Below, piece by piece: positions 23,376-34,513 of a stretch of 64,000 bases of DNA. The stretch is from positions 682,001-746,000 of the forward strand of contig JAHREC010000049.1 in the NCBI GenBank assembly GCA_020081605.1, read 5' to 3'. Under the pieces are notes generated by a model, which made no database searches, had not been told where the DNA came from, and saw only the letters and a program-made list of their open reading frames with translations. Origin of the DNA: Albifimbria verrucaria. Taxonomy: Eukaryota > Ascomycota > Sordariomycetes > Hypocreales > Stachybotryaceae. The translations under genes and the position numbers were made by a program. Within the stretch, counting starts at the first letter, position 1, and every line of letters begins with the position of its first letter.

Positions 23376-25830
23376 AACTATTGTTAGCTTTTAATACAAT
23401 CCCAAGCACTTAAGATGGGTTGCTACACATTGCCGAGCTTACTGAGCGTCTAGCATACTTGCACGTATGAACGACAAAGAGTCAGATATAACTGCAGAAG
23501 AACTAACATACTGTGGCAGCTGTACCATGAGAGTTACAAAAGCGATTGCTCAGAAACAATCAGTCTTTGAGCTGACGCTTGGGAAGAGGGCTAAAGATCG
23601 TACAATGACATCACTTAGACTATGAGAAAGAATTTTTAATGAAGCATAACCAGCTTAGCTAGTTGGTGGATATTTCCTTCGCAACATGTTTACAGTCATT
23701 ATGATGGACCCCCAAACAACCTATCTGTTACCCTGAAGTCTTATCATCATCTCACCGCTTGTATGTGGGACAGGATGTGGGCTGGTATATCTATGCAAGA
23801 CTTGGAGTCCTGAGAAATTATGAGTAGCATCGGGTGATGCCAGTTTAGTAGTGCGACATGCTAATGCAGGTACGGCTTGTGGATCAGGAGCAACATGGCA
23901 ATGGCAGCTATACGTATCACAATGACTCGAACGAGCTTGCTGGTCTATGCTTTCTGAATGTCGGATATTGCTGCAAAAAACCATCCTGAATGACTTGGCA
24001 ATTGGTCATCGAAAGATGGCTCTATAATCCAACCTGAATTCCACTAAAGGGCTTGCGTAGTAGTTAACGATTGGTTCTCCATTCATAGACTTGCTTGCTT
24101 AAATATTATCAAAGAACAAAGTTTGATCGTTACTGTGGCTTTGTGAGCAGACTCGAATTCTGTGATTCTGTGGAATCATTCTTGTGTCATGGTTGCCCAC
24201 CAGAGACTTGGAAGTTTCCGTAGCATCCCGTGAAGACCCAGCAGTCAACCTCCGAACCATCCGAACCCTTTTGTCCCCAATTGACTAATCTTGGCCACCG
24301 TACGACTCGCTGTTGTTTCCCAATTTTGAAGAAGGGGCCATGTCTAAACAATGATGCTCATGAGGCGAGTCTTGCCGGAAATTGAAGCAATCGAACAGCG
24401 ATGGGCATGACTCTGTTGTGTGTGTTATGGATATCCTTTACCTAATTCGTAGCGATGGCCCGAACAAGATGCCCACATCCTCATCCAGTTTTTGAGGCGC
24501 AGTCAAGCTTAGGATTATGGGGAGCTCCACCGTACCGGCACTAGGAAGGCTTGGCCCCAACGGCCTGCATGGATTCCATGTTAAGAAAACTCCGAGTTCG
24601 CGAAGTCTCCCTGACACAAGGAGTGGGGACAATGATATCAAGCTCAAGGCTAGGACTTGTGCCTGTGCATTTCATACTCTTGGCTAATGCTTGGCCTCTA
24701 AAGATGCCACCACCTTACCAACGCGGATATATGACCCGCAAAGTGAGCCGCTTGACCTCAATGTGCAATGGCTTCCGCTTATCCAATGCAAGGGTCAGGA
24801 GTTGTAGAGTGGATAGTTCATCAAAAGATTCGTTTAGCTTAAGCTTCTACTGTAGGGATGCGCATAGCTTTCTCTAGTGTATTGCCCAATGTTTTCTATT
24901 GATCAATTCGAATCTTTCCTGCACAGACGTGTTATGGAGTCTGACACAAACCTACATAGTGATTCTAGTAATATGGCATTGATAGAGCTATCTCTAACCT
25001 CAGTATTAAAGGTATTGGAATACGAGAATATCCTGAAAGAAATTCTGGCATGTTTGGTCAAACGGAAGTAGGCCGAGGCTAACAAGATCTCTCTGTGACT
25101 TCCTGTCAATAGTTAGAGACCAACTCGGCCTGAATTGCTCCATAGTGACGAGGTTCTACAGCCTCATCATTTATCAGATTATGGGCATGAGAAATGATCA
25201 AGCCCATCATTGGCTACTCGTATTGAGAGGAGACTTTAAGGTTGATGTCCATGCAGGCCCTCATCCCAATCTTCCTCACATCCCTGCTAGGACCGTGAGC
25301 ACCCCACACCTCGTTTCAAAGACGTCCAACAGGGCGGCTACCAATACTTTATGCTTGTTTTTCTTGTACCCACATGCTTCTCGCGCCCTGTTACTCAATC
25401 GTTGGTCCTAGGATCAATAGGGAACGGTGGCCAGCCCCTAGCTGGCAATTAAATTGAAACACCCAAGCGCAGCCTTTGTTGGTGATAGATAGGCCAGAAA
25501 GCGGGAAGAGACGAGCTTGTTTCTGTTTGATTTGTGGATCAGATGCTCACTTGAATGGCAGTTCCTCGTGAAGCAATACCCCGAGGCGTCTTGCAGGTCG
25601 GAGAGGTCGGGATGAGATGGAGATAACGGTGCGATCGTGGTGGCCCCGGTCGGTCAAGATATCCGCCACGATCTTCCATAAAAGCACTGGAATTCCGCTT
25701 GCTTGGATTTGTTCGGCACCACTGATCACCATTCATTCACGGCTCTGGAGTCGATCTTCTTTAACTTGTCACTCACTTCATCGTCCAAACCGTAGATCGG
25801 GTTCACTTTCATAACACAACATCTATCAAA
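23376..25830. other. Gene-poor AT-rich interval
   Basis: About 2.45 kb. The open frames here (for example 24551-24877 on plus) show no recognisable domain, and codon use looks random. The last few hundred bases are the upstream region of the first pectate lyase gene. I see no tRNA or transposon. Confidence 0.5.
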
Positions 25831-26584
25831 ATGCGTGTCACTAGCATCCTGTCGGCTCTTGTCGCCCTCCCCGCCGCCATGGCGTGTCTGGGATACGACG
25901 GCGGTCTTCCTAAGGCCACCGGCTCCAAGACCCTGAGCGCACCTCAGTACATCAAGAAGGGACAAACTTTCGATGCCAAGTGGGTCAAGTACGACCGTGG
26001 CCAGAAATGCACTGGACAGTCCGAGGGTGGTAAGTTACTTAACGCATGACCTTATAGTTGAGCTCACAGCTGATATTTCTCTTTCAGGCGAGAAGGACAC
26101 CGTCTTCGTTCTCGAGGATGGCGCCACTCTGCGCAACGTTATCATTGGTGCCAACCAGAAGGAGGGTGTTTACTGCAAGGGCTCTTGCAACCTTGAGTTT
26201 GTCTGGTTCGAGAACGTCTGCGAGGACGCCATCTCGATCAAGGGCAACGGTATTGCCAACATTGTTGGTGGTGGCGCTTTCGGTGCCGACGACAAGGTCA
26301 TCCAGCACAACGGTTGTGGCCACGTCAACATCATCAACTTCTACGCCAAGGACTACGGCAAGGTCTACCGCAGCTGCGGTAACTGCAAGAACAACTGCGC
26401 CCGTTCCGTGCACATGGAGGGTGTTACCGCCGTCAACGGTGGTGAGCTCATGGGCATCAACACCAACCTGGGTGACAAGGCCACCTACTCCAACAACTGC
26501 TTCCCCAAGACCCAGTGCCAGGCCTACAACGGCTGCGACAAGAAGAACGGCGACTGCGAGGCCACGAAGAAGGGCAAGTGCTAA
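25831..26584 (+). CDS. Secreted pectate lyase, polysaccharide lyase family 3
   Basis: Cleaves de-esterified pectin by beta-elimination, outside the cell. A signal peptide covers about residues 1-18 ([18 protein letters not shown]). One intron (26030-26087, GTAAGT/CAG) follows codon 66. The PL3 body is complete: [56 protein letters not shown] and [20 protein letters not shown]. Calcium-binding acidic residues and the conserved Lys and Arg lie in these blocks. It has 231 residues, a usual length for a catalytic-domain-only PL3, with no frameshift. The strongly C-ending codons suggest high expression. It converges with the Dabb gene downstream. A 182-codon open frame on the other strand is a shadow. 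Confidence 0.94.
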
Positions 26585-26861
26585 ATGCTCTTGTGAACTT
26601 CTTGGCAAACAAATGTTCTTCAACCGGGTCAACCGGATATTCTTCTTGCCGATAGTTACGATATCGGATGCCAGTTGGCGCTTTTTGTAGATACTTCTAG
26701 ACTTTGAACATGAATATCGCTCCGTAATTTAGGAGAATTGTGGCCATATATTTGCTCATATGCTGTGTTGATTGTCTAGTCTCTCGCCAAAGAATGTTTG
26801 ATCTGTGACTCATCGAATCCAGCGCCCATCGAGTCGATGATTCATCTAACTCTCAATGAGT

Positions 26862-27333
26862 TTAGTAGACTCCGTCGATAAAATCCAGAACCACCAGCTT
26901 ATTCACCAAACCACCAAGGCTGGCAACAAAGGCTTGATGAGCAGGATCTGTCTTGACGTAGTAATCCCGATCTTCTGCAGATTTGAAGTCCACAACGAAA
27001 CCATGCGTCAAACCATCCTATAACCACGAATGTCAGTAGTCAAACGTTAAGCCATAGTAGTATATTAGCATCTAACCTGTAGTCCTTCAGGGAGTTGTCA
27101 CGACCGACTCTGAGTGAGCTGATGTATGGTTCGTTCGTTGTTGGATGAATGCAGTTATCCTTCAGGGCGCGGAGACGTTCAATAGCCTAGGAAGCCATTA
27201 GATCTGCTCTTATCGTGCATTCTTACCAATTCCATAGGATCGAAGTGAGGGGTAAGTCAGGCCATACCGCTTGAATATCCTCTGCCTTGGCATCTGGACT
27301 GAATTGAAGGAGGACGGTGTGCACAACACTCAT
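26862..27333 (-). CDS. Stress-responsive A/B-barrel (Dabb) domain protein
   Basis: A small ferredoxin-like dimeric barrel protein (PF07876). Exon 1 (27333-27268) encodes MSVVHTVLLQFSPDAKAEDI, the typical first strand of Dabb proteins. Exon 2 begins AIERLRALKDNCIHPTTNEP, and the last exon has GLTHGFVVDFKSAEDRDYYV and DPAHQAFVASL. It ends FIDGVY. A one-base deficit near 27085 in a C run on the coding strand is needed to join exon 2 to exon 3. Some fungal Dabb proteins are biosynthetic cyclases or stress proteins; nothing here points to a pathway. It lies between two PL3 genes. Confidence 0.82.
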
Positions 27334-27862
27334 TTCGAAAGGGGTTGTGGGAAAAATGACTTGATTCGAGTGCAGTAACGTTGTTATATTCTATCATATA
27401 TTCAGTTTTGGAGTCGATGATGCAACATGCAAGACGGAACAATTGGCGAAGAGAACCACTTTACTTATTAACCACTTAACAATGTTTACTGAAATCCACA
27501 AATTACCCACAAAAAGTCAAGGGTCTCAAGACTTGCATCTGGACTATCGGAGCTTTTCGACTGAACAGTCCTAAATTGAGGTGCTACGGCACCAATGACC
27601 TGCTCTAGGGAATGGCATTAAGAGATTACGTGCAGCCGAGTGCTAGATATGAGACAGTGGTGTTGTCACCTGTTATGACCACGAACCAACTCGATATTAT
27701 AAGGGCATTGTTTTGAGCAAACAAATTAGTCCTTCGAGTGTTTACACTACGGGCACATGTCTTGATTTGAACAACATTGAGGAACTGGTTTCTGAATAAT
27801 CTCTCTCGTCTCTCTCAAGTCACGACTTTGAAGTGATGCCCATACATAAGTAAAAAGACCCA
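27334..27862. other. Intergenic region between the Dabb gene and the second pectate lyase
   Basis: Upstream region of the Dabb gene and 3' region of the second pectate lyase. No gene seen. Confidence 0.4.
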
Positions 27863-29053
27863 TCAACAGCTGGTACTCAAGCCGGAAACCTTGCAGTAAG
27901 TTCCATCTGGACCTGATCCTATCTTCTCCGGCTCATCGCCGCTCGAATTGCCCTTGTATCTATCGCAAGACTTGCCGCTATCCTGGCACGAGTTTGAAAT
28001 GACACAAGTATCTCCGTAATTGGTGTTGATACCACAGAGCACACCACCGTCTTTGGCAATAATGTTGTTAATAACCACGTTGCGTGGTCCGCCGTTACCA
28101 GAGCAGTTGCCGCAGCTTCGAACAACCTTGCCATAGTCGTTGGCATAGAAGTTCTTGATTTGCACTGTTCCACGGCCATTGAATTGCACGATCTTGTCAG
28201 ATGCCTTGTAAGCACCACCGCCATTGATATATGAAGTACCGCTGCTCTGCTTCAATGTAATAGCGTCCTCGCAAACCTGGTGTGATTTATTAGAAATGTG
28301 TAGCCCAAGTAACTGAGACGAATAGGAAACTCACATCGGCGAAAAACACATTGTTCAAAGTGCTTCATAGGTAATCCAGTCAGTACACAGCCGCAAACTA
28401 CCTTTCAAGAAAGCTATCCAGAGTGTGGAAGCACTTACCATGTGCCACGGCAGTGAACTCCCTCTGCTTGGTTGGGGCCGATAATGACATTCGACAACGT
28501 GGCCCCATTCTCAAGGACAAACATAGCGTCTTTCTCCCCGGTCTCACTCTGGTCCTGGCAAACCCGTGCTGTACCAAGTCAGATTTCTCTTTAGTTTCTG
28601 GTAGCTTGAGGCAGGGAAACACCTACGTGAGCGATCATACAGCTTCATACCACCGTCAAAGTTACCAGATACTGTAATAGCCGTAGCACTTGCAACAGCA
28701 CCAGAGGACTTAGGAAGAGTAGTGGTGATACCAGTTGGAGTAGGACCACCACCATTGCCGCCTCCATTCGTGGTTGTCGCCTTGGTAGTGGTTGTCGAAG
28801 GCTGAGGGTTGCCGCCACCTCCACCGGTGTAATAGCAAGAACATTCCTTAGAGATGTGACTGGGTTTGTTGGAGCAGTTGGTCGCCCAAGAAGGCAAACC
28901 AGTTGTAGCCGTCGCAACATTCTGTGTATAGGTGGCGCAGAATGGAGAGGCCTGAGCTGGCTGGTTCTTTATAAAGCTCGCGCAGGCATTGGAGTCGGGA
29001 TTGGAGCAAGCCAAAACCACAGGAAGTAGACTAAGAGCAATGTATAGAAGCAT
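27863..29053 (-). CDS. Modular pectate lyase (PL3) with N-terminal Cys-rich module and Thr/Gly linker
   Basis: A second secreted PL3 enzyme, unlike the first in layout. Four exons (29053-28627, 28568-28439, 28362-28335, 28276-27863) join in phase to 332 residues with no frameshift. After a signal peptide ([15 protein letters not shown]) comes a module of about 60 residues with six cysteines, including [20 protein letters not shown], then a linker rich in Gly, Thr and Pro. The PL3 catalytic domain follows: [53 protein letters not shown] and [20 protein letters not shown]. The N-terminal module resembles Cys modules seen in front of several secreted fungal enzymes; I do not know its ligand. It is probably a wall-anchoring or carbohydrate-contacting part, as an inference. 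Confidence 0.92.
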
Positions 29054-30400
29054 GATGACTTAGATGTTCCTGGGAAGTCTTCTGGAGTTTCAAAGAACAA
29101 TCTGCGATACAACTTGGTAATGATCGTCTGCCAACAAGGCTTTCTACCCCAGTTATATAGATATTTTTCACATTCCTATCATGATAATCCACATGCTGGA
29201 TGTAACAACGCAATCTGATATGGCGTGGAGTTATTCATTCTCATTCGAGGAAAAGTTAGTTCCGAATATTAAATCCGACAATCGAAATTCATCAAAGACG
29301 TCCGGTACATTGTCGAAGGAAAACTCGCAGAACTAAAGATAGAAGCAGGGGAATACCTAGATCTGCTGCACCCCGCATATTATTCCTCCGATAAATCCCA
29401 CCGTTGAGCAAGCTGTTCAGTACTGTACCGGAGGGTCTACATCCTTGGCTTTGATGCAGTTCAGGATCTCCAGCTTACTCTTTTTCTATTCGTGGAAAGT
29501 CCTGAACTAGATCCTGTCACTCTTCGAGGACGACGGACAAAATTTAGCCACGTATAAGCGTTTAATCAGAAGCATAAATCGAACACACTATCTTTTCTTA
29601 ATTAATGAGTAGCTGAAGCATAGCTATTAAGAATCTGACACTCTGATGTCCACCTATCAAGGAAAAGACTTTCGGGAGAGGTTTAAGAATAAGCTGTTGT
29701 AGCGAAGAGTGCTTGCTGGGAAACATGCTATGGCTCTCAATGTTGGGTAGGAGATCAATCAGTAATTTGTATGAAAAATACGCAGGGCGATGGCGACAAC
29801 GAGTGGCACCCATCGAACAGCATCCAAAATCATGACGATAGTCAAGACGCTGCTTCATCACCCCTGTGCGTTAGTAAGGCTATTACGGTCTTGGGAGGTG
29901 ACTTCGGATGGTCGGCGTCCGGGGAGGCATACTCTCAATTGAGAAGAGAGGTTGAAATGAAACCTGGGGTGTTAGCCGAGGCTCACTGCCGCATAATTCT
30001 GATGCATAACCATGCACGTCGTGGTTAATCTAAAGCTTGGCTTTCTATTGTGGTTCATCACGGTGTTCCCCAATCAAATAGATGCTGCCAAGTTGGAAAA
30101 AGACATTACATAGATGCTACTGTTGGTTGAATACTGCGCGACGAACCAGCGATTATGAACAAGCACAAACCCGAAAGATCAGGATTTTAAAAAGACTATA
30201 TGTCGCAGTTCCTCTCGCTTTATTTGTGTGATTTGCGACTTCGACATGGATTATGGAGGAATCGCTAGTCCTGCGGAAACCAGTGCTTACACCAGCGCTC
30301 GACTGACAGAGGCTATATTCCCAACCAACTGGTATTCGGCCACTTGATGTGACAAACTGGCACCAGTCCATTAATAGTCACGAAACATTGGGGTAACAGA
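29054..30400. other. Gene-poor interval between pectate lyase and thioesterase
   Basis: About 1.35 kb. Two overlapping open frames on opposite strands (29598-29861 minus, 29771-30028 plus) have no recognisable domain. It contains the pectate lyase upstream region. I see no convincing gene. Confidence 0.4.
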
Positions 30401-31252
30401 CTAAAAGCTCTGGTTAGTAAAAGACTGGAATGGTATATATACGAAAATAGACGTGGGAGAGACTGCGGCCCTTACACTGGCAAATTTCGGTTCAACAAAC
30501 AGCGCAGTAGCTTCTGCCACTAAATCCGCATCTGTTTCTTCTATGCTGAGCTTATCAATGGTTGTTGCTGGCCCAAGCCGTCTCAATCTATCCTTCTCAA
30601 CTGGGGGCAGGCATCGAATGGAGCCTCTTACCCATACTTTGCGGCCCTCATGCCTGGCCACTTCAGCCCGTATTATATAGAAACGATCAGGTATGGATGG
30701 CTTGCGAAAGTCTATGTTCAAGTTGGCCGTCATGCCAACTCCACTTGGAGTAACAATTGCAGCACAGCGGGCAAAAATGTCATCAAACAATGCGAAAAGT
30801 GTTCCTCCATGTACGTAGCCTGGATGCCCACAAAGTTGAGAACCAATGTAGCAGACGGCGACCACGCGGCAGACAGGGGTGGCCTGGATGAAAAGACGAG
30901 GGTGGACGGGTAGCTTGGCTTGCCCATAGAGCGATCCGCTGACAAGGTGTGCTGAGAAATCCGAGGGCTCCATGTTGCTATGGAGGCGGAACTCCTTAAA
31001 TCTGGCCGGTTCTTGGCCCGATTTTTCTTTCGGATTCTGAGATCGAAGATAACGCACTAGTGGAAGAGATGAGATGGTTTCCTCGATGTTTTCTGTGTAA
31101 CATGGGACAGAATGATCCTCTGAAGGCGCATTGGACACCACCTTGTCATCAGTAGGTTTTGATACCTCCCTGTTTATCATGGTTTGACCGGTTGTTACCA
31201 TGTTGGACGAACATCGAGTGCTAATGCCTATACGCCTATGTTTCCAATGCAT
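30401..31252 (-). CDS. Hotdog-fold thioesterase-superfamily protein
   Basis: A 4HBT/PaaI-type hotdog protein, probably an acyl-CoA thioesterase. The core is GHPGYVHGGTLFALFDDIFA, followed by VGMTANLNIDFRKPSIPDRF and a C-terminal strand with AEATALFVEPKFA. The HGG motif and the following Asp match the active-site helix of the family. The N-terminal 90 residues are low in conservation and could include a mitochondrial leader. It is a single open frame of 283 residues, with no frameshift. The extreme C-terminus (after VEPKFA) looks unlike the family, so a short final intron is possible. The substrate is unknown. Confidence 0.82.
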   Translation of the reverse strand: MHWKHRRIGISTRCSSNMVTTGQTMINREVSKPTDDKVVSNAPSEDHSVPCYTENIEETISSLPLVRYLRSQNPKEKSGQEPARFKEFRLHSNMEPSDFSAHLVSGSLYGQAKLPVHPRLFIQATPVCRVVAVCYIGSQLCGHPGYVHGGTLFALFDDIFARCAAIVTPSGVGMTANLNIDFRKPSIPDRFYIIRAEVARHEGRKVWVRGSIRCLPPVEKDRLRRLGPATTIDKLSIEETDADLVAEATALFVEPKFASVRAAVSPTSIFVYIPFQSFTNQSF

Positions 31253-32199
31253 TGGGGATTTGTGGAGAACTGCGCATTCCCTGGAGGATAAAGCCTCTCT
31301 TGTTTCTCTACTGCGCCAACCTGCTTTGAGAATGTAGTGCCGCCGTTGACACTCCTCTCCTTGTGCACATATCCATGAAAAGGCTATATTTGGTAGGTAA
31401 GTAGGCCTGATATGTGAATCAGCTCCCGAAAGGCTTCGAAAGTATGGGTTGTGTTACCTTTGAAACCTGGTAAGAAGATGCATGACCCTGAGTTATGGAT
31501 TTTGTTATTTAAACAGGTAGGCCAGTGACAAAAACTCGTCCTTGAGCCGTACAGCATATATTCTATACTTGGAATGCTTAAGTGGTGGTTGCTGCCAGGC
31601 TCTCGAGGTGCGCTCCTTAGAATACTAGGAGTTAGCCAGCTGCCTGGCAGAGGAACGGAATTACCGAGGCCAACTGATGGTGCCGTTCGGTGTAGCGGAT
31701 ACAGAGGCCTGGCTTCGATGAATGACAGGGTTCAAAACAGCCGACTCAACCGAAATACTGCCGGGGCAAAATTATGAACTTCAATCCTCATTAAATCATG
31801 ATATTACAACTGGTTGTACGATACTTGAAAGACGCTACCACGGCAAATTTTCTACTCTGTTATCGAAACGGAATATTGTAATTAAGGTGTTTATCACAGG
31901 TCAAGTCCAGGTCGAATAACTTAGCTAAGGATAACACTTGATTAGAATTTGGCACCTGTTCATGATTTATCTGTTGGGAGTATAAGAAGCGGCACTACAA
32001 GTGAACTGACGAAGGTTTCCATGGACAACAATGAAGCAATAATAATAACGAACCATTAAATAATTCGTCGGTAAACAATATGCCAGCAAGTTGAGGAGGC
32101 TGGTCCACATTTAGACCGAGCTCTTTGGAGCCCGCGTTTCACTATGGCTTATCTTCATCTCTACAGAGGCGAAAACACCACAAGTCAGTTACAGACATT
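31253..32199. other. Intergenic, AT-rich
   Basis: Upstream region of the thioesterase and the flank of the tRNA gene. Short open frames only. Confidence 0.4.
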
Positions 32200-32299
32200 G
32201 GCAAGATGGCCGAGTTGGTTATGGCGCCAGGTTAAGGTAACCTTAACATGTTATTTCCTGGTGGGGCAACCCGCGTGAGTTCGAGTCTCACTCTTGTCA
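32200..32299 (+). tRNA. tRNA-Leu (anticodon AAG) with an intron
   Basis: The acceptor strands GGCAAGA and TCTTGTC pair, with one G-U. The D stem is GCC/GGC. The anticodon stem CCAGG pairs with CCTGG. The loop reads TTAAGG, giving anticodon AAG, followed by an intron of about 18 bases (about 32237-32254) at the canonical position after base 37. A long variable arm (GGGGCAACCCG) marks a class II tRNA. The T stem GTGAG/CTCAC encloses TTCGAGT. A T-run for Pol III termination follows directly after the discriminator base. All parts fit tRNA-Leu. Confidence 0.88.
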
Positions 32300-33391
32300 T
32301 TTTCTTTTTGCCAATCTCGACGATCTAGTTAGGCGGGAGCTAGTTCGAGAGGGATCAGCTATTAGTCGACAAGTCCAGAAACTTGGTCGTGGGTAGATGG
32401 GTCTTGTCTGTCTTTTGGTGGGATTCAAATCCGGGCGAGTTTACCCGATGTGAAGCGTTAGCTATTTCTTTTGTAAATTGGTTATACCTTATTATCTCAT
32501 TCTTTCCAGATATTATTCATTGTGGCTAAATTCTATTAAGCTAACAATTAGAGAGCCCATAGCTACGCCCTACACCCATGAGACTCTCAGATGTGGTGGA
32601 TTTTCCAGGTGATAGTTGCCATGCTTCTTCCCGGGCCTTATTCGAGGACTATTCACAGACTGGTTATCTTTGCATAAGCCAGGACCCGAAGCAAGTGATC
32701 GTCTGGACAATTGAATTGTCTGAGACAGTGCTGAATTATGGCTCAGACAAGAACAACTATTGGGAAGGCAGGGACCCTGCCATTCAGGCGTTGGATGGCA
32801 TTGAGTTGCCTTGTGAGCACCAGCATTCCGCTGTATTTGTGACAGAGCTAGCCACATGCCCCAGCTTCTTCTATCTTGATCAAAGGGTGAAACAAGCATT
32901 TCTAGCTTTTCAGAGACAACTTCACTGGTAAGATGCCTTAGTAGCTCAAGTGCCCAAAGTTCGAGTGCCCGGAGGAGTGATATCGCATAGTGATGTGGGA
33001 TGTTATACTTCGAAGTAACAAGATCATATTGGCTCTAACCAAAGAATCTCTGCAGCCATATACTATAAATATCTACAGTTACCATGGCCGATTTAACGGC
33101 AACCTGCTGAATTATGGTTTTAGTGAAACATGAGGCAAAAGTAAAGATCTAGAGATCGCTTTCCGCGAAAACTGGAGACATAATTCGATAACCGCATTAC
33201 CAAATTATTGAATTGAATGCTCTTCGATCAAAACCCAAAGGATCATTATCAAGTACTACTCAGAACCTTGCGGCTATTTTGATACTTGAGGCTTTAGAGA
33301 CATGAAAGCCAACGTCTTTGTCATATTGCTTGCTAGTTTGTTTGAGCTTGTAGATGTTATTAGACGGCACCGACCTTTGGCTTGCCATTAA
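32300..33391. other. Intergenic interval with one orphan open frame
   Basis: It contains an open frame of 117 codons on plus (32578-32931), listed separately, and otherwise AT-rich sequence. Confidence 0.4.
32578..32931 (+). CDS. Possible small hypothetical protein (117 codons)
   Basis: A frame starting MRLSDVVDFPGDSCHASSRA, without a domain I recognise. It contains ATG, no introns and a balanced composition with several Cys residues, but an antisense open frame of similar length covers it. It could be a fragment of an older gene or chance. Listed only because it is the longest frame in this spacer. Confidence 0.2.
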   Translation: MRLSDVVDFPGDSCHASSRALFEDYSQTGYLCISQDPKQVIVWTIELSETVLNYGSDKNNYWEGRDPAIQALDGIELPCEHQHSAVFVTELATCPSFFYLDQRVKQAFLAFQRQLHW

Positions 33392-34513
33392 CTAGAAGGG
33401 CATCTGCGTCCGTCTCCCCTCTAGCTCGTCCTGAATATTCTCAGGGAAGTACACATCATCATCGTTAGCATTGGAGGCCGCCTTCGAACAAGTCATCGGC
33501 CCGAAATAGTTGCTGTGATCAGCAATAGTGATGGGCAAGCTAAGGTTTGAGTTGCAGGCAAAATTCAGGCTACCGTAGCAGGTTTTGATCAAGTTAAGTG
33601 GCCATCGCTCAGGATCCGTAGCGTTACCGTTGAGCCAAATCTCAGGCGACGTATGACGATAGTCCAGAATCACGAGAGGAACCTTGGGAACAGGGTCGTT
33701 TCCGTGGGTCACTCGGAACAGGCGTCCTGGCTGCCAGGAGACGAAGTCGGTAAATACATTGTTGCCGACTCGAGGCTGACCGTAGGTGTATAAGTCAAGC
33801 TGGTAGCCATCGATGGCACGAAGGTGGGCGGCAGCAATAGTGGCGATGGCGCCTCCAAGGGAGTGGCCTGTTATAATAATCTTGTATTCTGGGTGCTGGA
33901 TCTTTGACTTGAGAAGTGCACGGCGAACCGGGCTAGCAATCTCAGTCCAGGCTTTGTAGAAGCCTTGGTGCACCCGCCCCAGGGACGAGAATGCTATTTA
34001 TGGGCGCAAAATCCAAGTTAACTCCCCAATTGGCGTCCGAAACGGTACCACGAACGGCAAAGATGATTTCCTTTCGAGAATCGACTACTGCTACATAGCC
34101 TGCGATATCTGTTTGTGGAGTGCTGTGATGATGGTATTAGTTGCTAAAATTGGATAATGTGTAGCTTGGAGTATACTTGCTGGAAGGTCTGGACAATGAC
34201 ACCCTTGTCTGCATTTAGTCTCCCGCACTCAACTGCTTCGCATACAATGCGCTGCCCAGCTGCTGTGTCAACATTGCAGTATGCTGCTGCAGAGTAGCGA
34301 GAATATAAACTCAGAAGGTCCACATCTGATTGTGTAATTGAAACTGTTCTAGATGATCAGAAAAGTCCACCACGTGATATAATGACAAACTTTTGCCTTG
34401 ACTCTTTACATACCTGCGTCCTGGGCCTGAGAATCTCTAGCAACATTGGAAACCGGTGTTCCATGTGCGACTGTTGCAAGGGCTGCAAGCGACAAAGTGG
34501 TCAAAGACAGCAT
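33392..34513 (-). CDS. Secreted class 3 lipase / feruloyl-esterase-like hydrolase
   Basis: An extracellular alpha/beta hydrolase of the fungal class 3 lipase family. Exon 1 (34513-34414) encodes a signal peptide, MLSLTTLSLAALATVAHGTP. Exon 2 has DVDLLSLYSRYSAAAYC, and exon 3 has DIAGYVAVVDSRKEIIFAVR with GTVSDANWGVNLDF. The catalytic elbow GHSLGG is present. HGNDPVPKVP supplies the likely catalytic Asp, and DHSNYFGP the likely His. A one-base deficit near 33977-33983 in a G run precedes HQGFYKAW. The second splice junction (around 34125-34175) does not close the frame exactly by eye, so another small error is likely there. Substrate (triacylglycerol or feruloyl ester) cannot be decided. Confidence 0.87.

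Noticed and set aside
24438..24877. Overlapping open frames on both strands
   Set aside because: No domain, no intron signals that join them, random codon use.
26084..26632. 182-codon open frame on minus
   Set aside because: Antisense shadow of the PL3 pectate lyase; repetitive Val/Leu/Asp composition.
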